DNA from: Phoenix dactylifera
Taxonomy: Eukaryota > Streptophyta > Magnoliopsida > Arecales > Arecaceae
NCBI RefSeq assembly: GCF_009389715.1
Contig: NC_052399.1
Span: 15,255,646 to 15,319,645, forward strand
Direction: 5' to 3'
DNA length: 64,000 nucleotides
Shown here: positions 57,001 to 64,000 of the stretch, one piece after another
Position numbering within the stretch: the first letter of the stretch is position 1
How the letters are laid out: every line of letters starts with the position of its first letter
Position numbers and translations under genes: made by a program
Notes under the pieces: generated by a model
Databases searched by the model: none
Told to the model about the DNA's origin: nothing
Seen by the model: the letters and a program-made list of their open reading frames with translations, nothing else

Positions 57001-60000
57001 CAGCGCGTGGTTTGGAATCCTAAAACGCCATCCCCACTTCAAACCACCTTTGCATGGATTGGCCATATCTGCAATGCCGAACTAGAGAAACTATACCACC
57101 ACCTTGGAGCATGAAATGTATGTAGTTTAGTTGTTCGTATTTTACGTGGATGTTTAACGAAGTGCATTGTTTATTAATCAAGAAAGCAAAATGAAGGGCC
57201 GTTCAAGTGACATGCCACTGTATTGTATGTTTGAAGGAAATGACAATATACGTGCATGACAGCACGCATATTGGATAGGGCTTCTTCTAATGAGTTCCAG
57301 TAATGACTTTGATGCTTTTCTTAACCTCAAGATTTGGATTGGGTAACGTGTAGAAGATGGACCTACTTGCCGGTTTGCATCGTGCATCCGTGAGACGTCT
57401 CCTTAACCTTCCCTCCTACTTTATAGTCTTTATTCCACTTTACTCTCTCACTTTCGGTGACACTTAAGACGAGAGTCGCGATTATTTTTTTTGCTCATTA
57501 AGTCTACTCAGCATTCCTTTTCTTTGCCAAACTCTTTGGTTAACTTGCTGTGCTCTTAAGCTTTCATGAGATTGTATTGGGTCTTGACTTAATGTTCCAT
57601 AATACCGACACATTCAACTTATTACCAGTATTTTTTTGCTTGATTTATGTATATATGTACGATTTTTGACAAGATTCCCCTAAGTTAATTAATTGATTAT
57701 ATCTATCATTATCTATAATTTATATTACTGTATTTAGCTTCTAATTAGAGGCATGGTTAGGTTCTCAACTTTTAGTAGCTGGACCAAATGATTATAGGTT
57801 AAATCCCTGAACCAGTAGTTATTTGCTAAAAAAAGGGACATGGCCAAATTTTTTATATACCCAGATTTTTTGTTAAGAAATGTCATGGAACTATATATGG
57901 AACATAGTCATTATTTTTCTTTCATGCTATCTTGACAAACTATTAGATTCCAAAGGTAGATGTTGAGTATTATGAGGTGGCTAGCTTATACTATTCAATA
58001 AAATTTGCTAGAAGACACCATGGTAGAGGACAATAAAAAGTGGAAGACATATTGCACAAGTCAATATCTGCAAATCAAAATACATAAAGCCCTTAGAAAT
58101 TTAGCAGTATTACTTTCAAAATTAAACTTGTGCATACGCCCCACCAGCAATGGAAACAAAGCTTTGAACTGGAGACTTACTGTTCATTAAGTTCTTGAAC
58201 AAATCAATAGTTCATTTTTATTTCAACATTTTGAAGAATATACAACTACTAAAATTACTGGACACCCTAACTTGGTAGAGGTCATCAAGTTGAGCATTTT
58301 AAGAAAAGAGGTCTTATACTATATATATATATATTTGCAGCAATTCAAGCACATTTTGTTCATGCGCCACTTTTATTCAAAATGCAATGAGTTCATTGCT
58401 AATAGCTGTCAAGATTATCAAGATTAGTCATCTTTTTTTCAAATTTCAAACCCTTTTTCACCAAGAGACAAAAGTGGTAGAGGCGTCTTAACAAGGGGGG
58501 AAGAGAAAAATGATGGATTTGTCTGATCTAAATAGCATCATTGAGATTAAATGCACACATCTCCATTGCACAGTCTGTTACAAACCTTTGTGGCTCATGA
58601 TTGAGAGACCCCATGCTCGTAGCCTCAGTGTTAGGATTCCATCTTCTTTGTTGCTGGTTCTAGCTAGTTTCTACCTGTTGCATGTCACACGATGTCTCCA
58701 AATTCTCTTGAACAAATTACAACTATACTAAGATTAGAGTATTGGATCCCATCAGAACTTCGTAATGAAGTGTACCTTGGGCAAGAGTAACATCAAGGTA
58801 GTTGATATTGTAAAGACATTTAGATATTATGATTTGCTCGATGTTTAATCACAGTCAAGCTTGTCATAACACAAGTCATCATAGTATAGTTGCTTAAACT
58901 AACGTAATCCTCGTAATTCACCTTGTTCACAACTAAGGTTGATAACACACACACCCTTTTTTTACGAACAATAAATGAGTTACTGCAAGGAACCAGTACT
59001 CATTTTTGGAGACACAATCAACATACGAGCTTAAACAGACAAAGTTTTGATTCATTTGCGCAACCAAAATTTGGACAGTCATACGGCATTAAAATAAATT
59101 CTCATACGAAATCTAGAGATCTAAATAAGTTCACGATCATCTTATTTTTATTGGATGATTTGAAGGAAAGGACCATCAGATGCACGGCTGGGGTTGATGG
59201 ATTTGTTTGGTAACCATTAAATGCGTCACGGGGGCCCATGGAAAGTTCAATGCACCGGCTGCGGTCGGCTCAACATTTGACTAAAGCCAAAGGCCACACT
59301 TGTTCTTGTTCTCAACTCTTTTATCTTGACCGGTCAGTCGGTCACCATGATGCCCTGCATACGTAATTGGAGTCAAGCCTGGTTACTGTTCCTGCCGAAC
59401 CCTTTAGACCGTGGTATAAGTAGGAAAAGAGTTTAATTCTCAACAACTCCTCAACGACTAGTTTGTCTTGGAGGAAGGTTTAGGATATGTTAAAAGACCC
59501 ACAGACTAGCACCGGAATTCGACTCCCCTGGAATAGCCAGGATATTTCTACCTCCCACTTAAGTTATGTTTTATATTAGTTTACTACTTCTTAGAATCTT
59601 AACTTAATAAGTGGATATTAAATCCCTTTCCAACCCAAGTGCTGGTCTCTACAAGTAAATGGTGGACTCAGCAGGCTTAAAAAACGACCTAAAAAGAAAC
59701 CATGAAACTATGCCGTGTGGCCATGAGTAACCAAGACCTGGTAAACACGTCCCTCGGCGTTGCTTAGGAAATTCGAAAGGACGGAGAAAATATAAGCCCG
59801 TTCCACTGCTTCCATCTGGAGAAACCGCGTTTTTTTTTGCGTAGGAGGTTTTTCTTTTTCCCACATATTGCATCGCAATTCCAAACCCGTTCAATCTGTT
59901 TTTTTTTGCCTTTTGAGTACGTATAACGTTTCATTTGATTTCAAAGCCCAGCTTCTTCTATAGTCTAGTCCGTAGAGGTAGAACGAAGTTTTGATGGGAA
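54043..60000. other. Long AT-rich intergenic region
   Basis: No conserved open frame, tRNA or element with clear ends was recognised over about 6 kb. A stretch around 55130-55560 is rich in degenerate TTTAATAAATAG-type repeats. Confidence 0.45.
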
Positions 60001-60009
60001 ATAAGCTAA

Positions 60010-60016
60010 TATAAAA
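60010..60016 (+). promoter_or_regulatory. TATA box of the aspartic protease gene
   Basis: TATAAAA lies about 160 bp upstream of the ATG. The leader that follows is strongly CT-rich, as in many plant 5' leaders. Confidence 0.6.
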
Positions 60017-60173
60017 CGCCTCCGTCCTTCGTTCTCTTTCTTAATCTATTCACTGATCCTCCCCTGTCGAGAAAACCGCTACTTCCTTTCTCTTGCCTTC
60101 TTCTCTTCCAATCTTTTCCCTTCTCTATAAGGATCTCGGCCTCGGCTGTTAGTTTCATGGGCAGGCTGTAGAA

Positions 60174-61889
60174 ATGACTTCTCCTTATAGTACGGTTCCC
60201 CTCTTCTTGGCTCTCCTCTTGTACTCCCTTCTCCACCCGTATCCCACCTCAGCTTCTCTCTTCAACTGGAGCAGCTCGGTGACGTCCCATGGTTCTCCCC
60301 TCCCCGGCATCGAATTGCCGAGCTACCTCAGCTTCAACGCCGTCACCTCCTCCGATAAATCAAGCTGCGATCACCCCCTCGATGCCGCCGGCCATGCTGA
60401 AGCGAAGGTCCAATACCGCCCCGATGACACCATCTACGGCGACGATGAAGGCGACGACGCCGCGCCGGCCTCGTCGACCTTGAAGCTCCACCTCAAGCAC
60501 CGGCCTGGGAAGGTCCCCGGTGCCGCCGAGTGGACTGGAAAAGAATATCTGATCAACTCCACCCGCAGAGATCTTTCAAGAATCCAGACGCTTCTCACGA
60601 GGAGGGCTGTAGAGAAGAAGAAGAACCGTAAAACCGTGTCTCGCCTTAGGACGACCGCCGGCAAGACCGATCGCCGCTCGATCACCTCCGAGTCGGAGGA
60701 AAAGGTGGCGGCTTCGGCGCCGCCGGAGCTCGCGGGGCGGCTGATGGCCACCCTGGAATCCGGCATCACCCTCGGCTCCGGCGAGTACTTCATAGACGTA
60801 TTCGTCGGCACGCCGCCGCGGCACTTCTCCCTGATCCTCGACACGGGCAGCGACCTGAACTGGATCCAATGCCTGCCGTGCCACGACTGCTTCGAGCAGC
60901 ACGGTCCCGTCTATGACCCCACCGCCTCCTCCACCTACCGCAACGTCAGCTGCGGCGATCCCCGCTGCGGCCTCGTCTCGCCGCCGTGGCCCCGCCGTTC
61001 CGGCGACCAAGCCTGCTCCTACTTCTACTGGTACGGCGACCACTCCAACACCACCGGCGACCTCGCCCTGGAGACGTTTACCGTCAACCTCACCACCGCG
61101 GACGGCGCCGGCACCGAGTTCCGCCGCGTGGACGGCGTCATTTTCGGGTGCGGCCACTCGAACCGGGGTCTCTTCCACGGCGCCGCCGGCCTCCTGGGCC
61201 TCGGCCGCGGGCCCCTCTCCTTCTCCTCCCAGCTCCGCTCCCTCTACGGCCACACCTTCTCCTACTGCCTCGTCGACCGCAACAGCGACCTCAGCGTCTC
61301 CAGCAAGCTCATCTTCGGCGAGGACCGCAACCTCCTCGGCCACCCCGATCTCAACTATACCTCCTTCGTCAACACCACCGGTAAGAAGGACGACCCGGCC
61401 GACACCTTCTACTACGTCCACGTAAAGGAGATAGTCGTCGGCCGGGAGGTGCTGGATATCCCTCCAGAGACGTGGGAATTGTCGCCGGAGGGGGCGGGCG
61501 GAACCATCGTGGACTCCGGCACGACGCTGAGCTACTTCGCGAACCCGGCCTACCAAGCGATCAAGGAGGCCTTCGTCAAGAAGGTGAACAAGTATCCATT
61601 GATGGAGGACTTCCCCATACTGAGTCCTTGCTACAATGTGTCGGGCGTCGAGAAAGTGGAGCTGCCGGAGTTCGCAATCCGGTTCGCGGACGGGGCGGTG
61701 TGGAACTTCCCGGTGGAGAATTACTTCTTCCGGGTGGAGCCGGAGGAGATCGTCTGCCTCGCCATCCTCGGGACGCAGAACTCGTCGCTCTCGATCCTGG
61801 GGAATTATCAGCAGCAGAATTTCCACATCATGTATGATTTGAAGAAGTTCCGGCTGGGGTTTGCGCCGATGAAGTGTGCTCAAGTGTAG
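60174..61889 (+). CDS. Nepenthesin-type (A1B) aspartic protease
   Basis: Intronless, 571 residues. A signal peptide (about 1-27, PLFLALLLYSLL) is followed by a variable, basic propeptide to about residue 190 and the pepsin-like core from SGEYFIDVFVGTPP. Catalytic motifs are DTGSD (Asp about 223) and DSGTT (Asp about 447). The Cys-rich nepenthesin insert is CLPCHDCFEQHGPVYDP, and the flap Tyr is in WYGDHSNTTGD. It closely resembles Arabidopsis At2g42980 and At3g59080 (GCGHSNRGLFHGAAGLLGLG, SFSYCLVDRNSD, GNYQQQNFHIMYD). The protein should be secreted or apoplastic and glycosylated, with several NxS/T sites; substrates are unknown. GC content is far above the neighbourhood, as in monocot GC-rich genes. 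The start is the first ATG, in frame with the signal peptide. Confidence 0.96.
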   Translation: MTSPYSTVPLFLALLLYSLLHPYPTSASLFNWSSSVTSHGSPLPGIELPSYLSFNAVTSSDKSSCDHPLDAAGHAEAKVQYRPDDTIYGDDEGDDAAPASSTLKLHLKHRPGKVPGAAEWTGKEYLINSTRRDLSRIQTLLTRRAVEKKKNRKTVSRLRTTAGKTDRRSITSESEEKVAASAPPELAGRLMATLESGITLGSGEYFIDVFVGTPPRHFSLILDTGSDLNWIQCLPCHDCFEQHGPVYDPTASSTYRNVSCGDPRCGLVSPPWPRRSGDQACSYFYWYGDHSNTTGDLALETFTVNLTTADGAGTEFRRVDGVIFGCGHSNRGLFHGAAGLLGLGRGPLSFSSQLRSLYGHTFSYCLVDRNSDLSVSSKLIFGEDRNLLGHPDLNYTSFVNTTGKKDDPADTFYYVHVKEIVVGREVLDIPPETWELSPEGAGGTIVDSGTTLSYFANPAYQAIKEAFVKKVNKYPLMEDFPILSPCYNVSGVEKVELPEFAIRFADGAVWNFPVENYFFRVEPEEIVCLAILGTQNSSLSILGNYQQQNFHIMYDLKKFRLGFAPMKCAQV

Positions 61890-64000
61890 CTTCTCTGCAT
61901 TATTAGATTGCAGATAAACGATTGAACAATCCCCACATTCGCTTTCTAAAGGTCTGCAGATAGATAGATATGAAAGGATGATTGGACTGAGAATTTTGGG
62001 ATTTTGAGGGAGGTGATGGGAAATCTTTTTACCTCCCAAAGCAAAGGTAGCGCAATACATTACAATCGTATTCTTTTTCTTGTCTTTTTTTCTGATAAAT
62101 GTAAGAGAGAAAATTCAAGACTTGTATTCTCTTTCTCCGAGTTTCTTCTATATCTGGCTTTATTGGCTGTGTCTAAAATTGCTGATAAATTCACAACCAT
62201 TTGAAATGAGCTAGTTATTCAGAATTTCATCTGTTCATCTTGTCGTTTGTGATTCCTAAGCTGATCCTTCTGGTATTATTTGATACTCATGACTAATAAT
62301 CTTCTAATTCTTTGGTCTTTTTTTTTTTTTGCTAAAGTAATTCTTTGGTCTTTGATATGGTAAGATACCAGCATTTGGAGCTCATTATATGTCATTTATT
62401 GCATACGCTGCATAGTAAACCATCTTCCAATGGATTAAACTGTTCTCCCAGCAGCCGCAGGTATTGTTGAATGATGTTGACAATGATAGACAGAAAAATA
62501 TTCCCGGTGTCGTAAATCTTATTTGCAGCACAAGGAAATCATTTATGGCCGTATGAGTCATTGACAGTTTTGGTTTCATCTTGGATGGTTTGCAGTTAAT
62601 ACGAAAGCCTTGGTGGTTCACCCTTGTAAACAAATGCTGAACTTCCTGATATCCTTTACCATGAATCAATGCCACCCCCTCATACAAGAAATTGTGTTCC
62701 CACGTTAGATTGGGTTTATATCTCTTCTTGCCACGATCATCAATGACCCTTCCTGCCCATCTCCACTAATACCAAATGCTACTGACCTTTTATGCTTCCT
62801 TCTACTCTGATCTATGATCGAGTCGTCGTCCTCTTCCATCCTGTTCTGCTGACTGTCGACTGCCGACTGCTGACCCTTACATTAAGCCCATTTCTGCCGT
62901 GTCCTCCAACTAGCCAATGAGCTTGTTCCTCTACTCTCAAAAAACAAATACACTTGCTCCTCAATCATTACACCTGTAAATCACTTCGTTCAGTGTCTTG
63001 CTTTAAAGAATACAACAGCAAGATTGTATTTCGATTGTATCGATTCATATTATCATAGTAATTGATTCCCTTTCAATAATTGCTTCAGTAGTTCTAATTT
63101 GTCAAACAAAGCGCACAAAATTGTAACAGAAGTTCTAATGCTTCTAGACTACTATAATTTATTTGGAGACAAAAAAAAAGTCCAAAGCCTCCACATTCCA
63201 GCTGTCGATATTTCTTGATGAGCTTCGTATCTTCCATCATGGAGAATAAAGGTTCTTAGCAGTCTGGTCCTAGATCTCAACTGCTTTTGAGAGACATGTT
63301 TACAATCATAGGTTAGCCATAGCCTAGCCACCAAACATTTGAAGGACAATGGGAATTTACATTGTTCCACACAGCAAGATTCTTGTTTGGCTTGTATAGA
63401 TGTGCGCTTTTCTTCATGCGGCTGCAAAGTCTTGCATGGTCCTGAGCACCTTGACATTGAATCCTGTTAGTAATAAAAACAAAAATAACATGGTTCGCTA
63501 GTAGAGGACATCTACTTACAAAGATGAATTCCAGAAGTGAAAGAAATATCCTTAAATATCAAAATCCAGTATTTGTAGAACCTCATAAATATGCACTTTA
63601 CGTAACAAACAAGTAAATGAGCACTGAACTGGTAGGTGAGGTTGCGATTTTCCAGCAGAATTCTAGTATATTTGATATTTCCACTGTCTAGGATTTGTAT
63701 TGGTTAGCAAGATAATCAGATTAAAAATAAAGTTTATTATAGAGATTAGTAATGTTCATCCAAATTAGGCCGTTTACGATCATACAACAACCCGTCGTGT
63801 AAAACTTGAAAAGAAAAGGTATTTGGATTAAAATAGCACAATATTGTGGTCAATATTTTATGCAAGATGGCGATGACAACATGCCTTATCATATGTGCTA
63901 ATTAATTGATCCATAAATGCAAAATTAAATATGTGCCACTATCTTGGCTTGTTTCCATGCATGTAACTAAAACTATTTATTTGTTCCATGCGGTACATTT
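61890..64000. other. Spacer with no confident gene
   Basis: Includes the 3' region of the protease gene and AT-rich DNA. A short stretch near 63410-63465 (minus) has a splice-acceptor-like TTACTAACAG followed by a frame reading FNVKVLRTMQDFAAA then stop. It could be a terminal exon of a gene outside the window, but support is weak. Confidence 0.35.
62305..62353 (-). mobile_element. 17-bp LINE-tail insertion with 16-bp target duplication
   Basis: TAATTCTTTGGTCTTT occurs at 62305-62320 and again exactly at 62338-62353. Between them are only ten T and GCTAAAG, which on the minus strand reads CTTTAGC then poly-A. That is the signature of reverse transcription that stopped almost at once. Confidence 0.8.

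Noticed and set aside
60576-62060. 494-codon open frame antisense to the aspartic protease
   Set aside because: A shadow of the very GC-rich protease gene on the other strand; no domain similarity.
63152-63465. Possible last exon of a minus-strand gene
   Set aside because: An acceptor-like site and a short terminal frame are present, but no upstream exon could be tied to it, so a gene is not claimed.

Overview
The window is plant nuclear DNA, most likely from a non-grass commelinid monocot such as a palm. The evidence is spliced GT-AG genes with plant-specific relatives, strong GC contrast between genes (a very GC-rich intronless aspartic protease and OSTC exon next to AT-rich spliced genes), long AT-rich spacers, and many nested LTR, LINE and TRIM elements. 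The clade is an inference; no taxon-specific marker was seen.

Layout. 1-8308 (minus): a ten-exon COG0523/CobW-type GTPase gene that runs off the left edge. Its proximal promoter, including a TATA box, has been tandemly duplicated upstream (8360-9480). 9480-14190 holds no recognisable gene. 14193-14741 (minus): an intronless OSTC-like oligosaccharyltransferase subunit. 14950-21210: a TE-rich stretch with a decayed atypical-SDR pseudogene, several copies of one TRIM family (one arranged head-to-head around about 2.3 kb of other repeats) and a tRNA-derived SINE. 21369-21566 (minus): a possible small secreted or GPI-anchored peptide. 22958-23030: tRNA-Arg(ACG). 23390-24340: a LINE RNase H remnant. 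24537-26508 (minus): a two-exon lipase of the At4g10955 type.

27655-36560 (plus): an ankyrin/PGG-type pseudogene split by a very young 6.6 kb Ty1/copia element with a 5-bp target duplication. 37941-43908 (minus): a four-exon 60S ribosomal protein L18a-like membrane-protein gene with a LINE remnant antisense in intron 3. 46355-46714: another LINE 3' end. 48820-54037: a 5.2 kb non-autonomous, gag-only LTR element (TR-GAG type) carrying a 10-bp, two-variant minisatellite of about 750 bp. 54038-60000 is gene-free AT-rich DNA. 60174-61889 (plus): an intronless nepenthesin-type aspartic protease. The last 2 kb have no confident gene, but hold a tiny LINE-tail insertion with a perfect 16-bp target duplication.

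The host genes are unrelated housekeeping or secretory functions and do not form a pathway or cluster. The most unusual items are the gag-only element with its 10-bp array, the copia element whose two ends carry a 158-bp segment in opposite orientations, the head-to-head TRIM composite, and the CobW-like protein that lacks the CxCC metal motif. I found no CRISPR, operon or other clearly new system.
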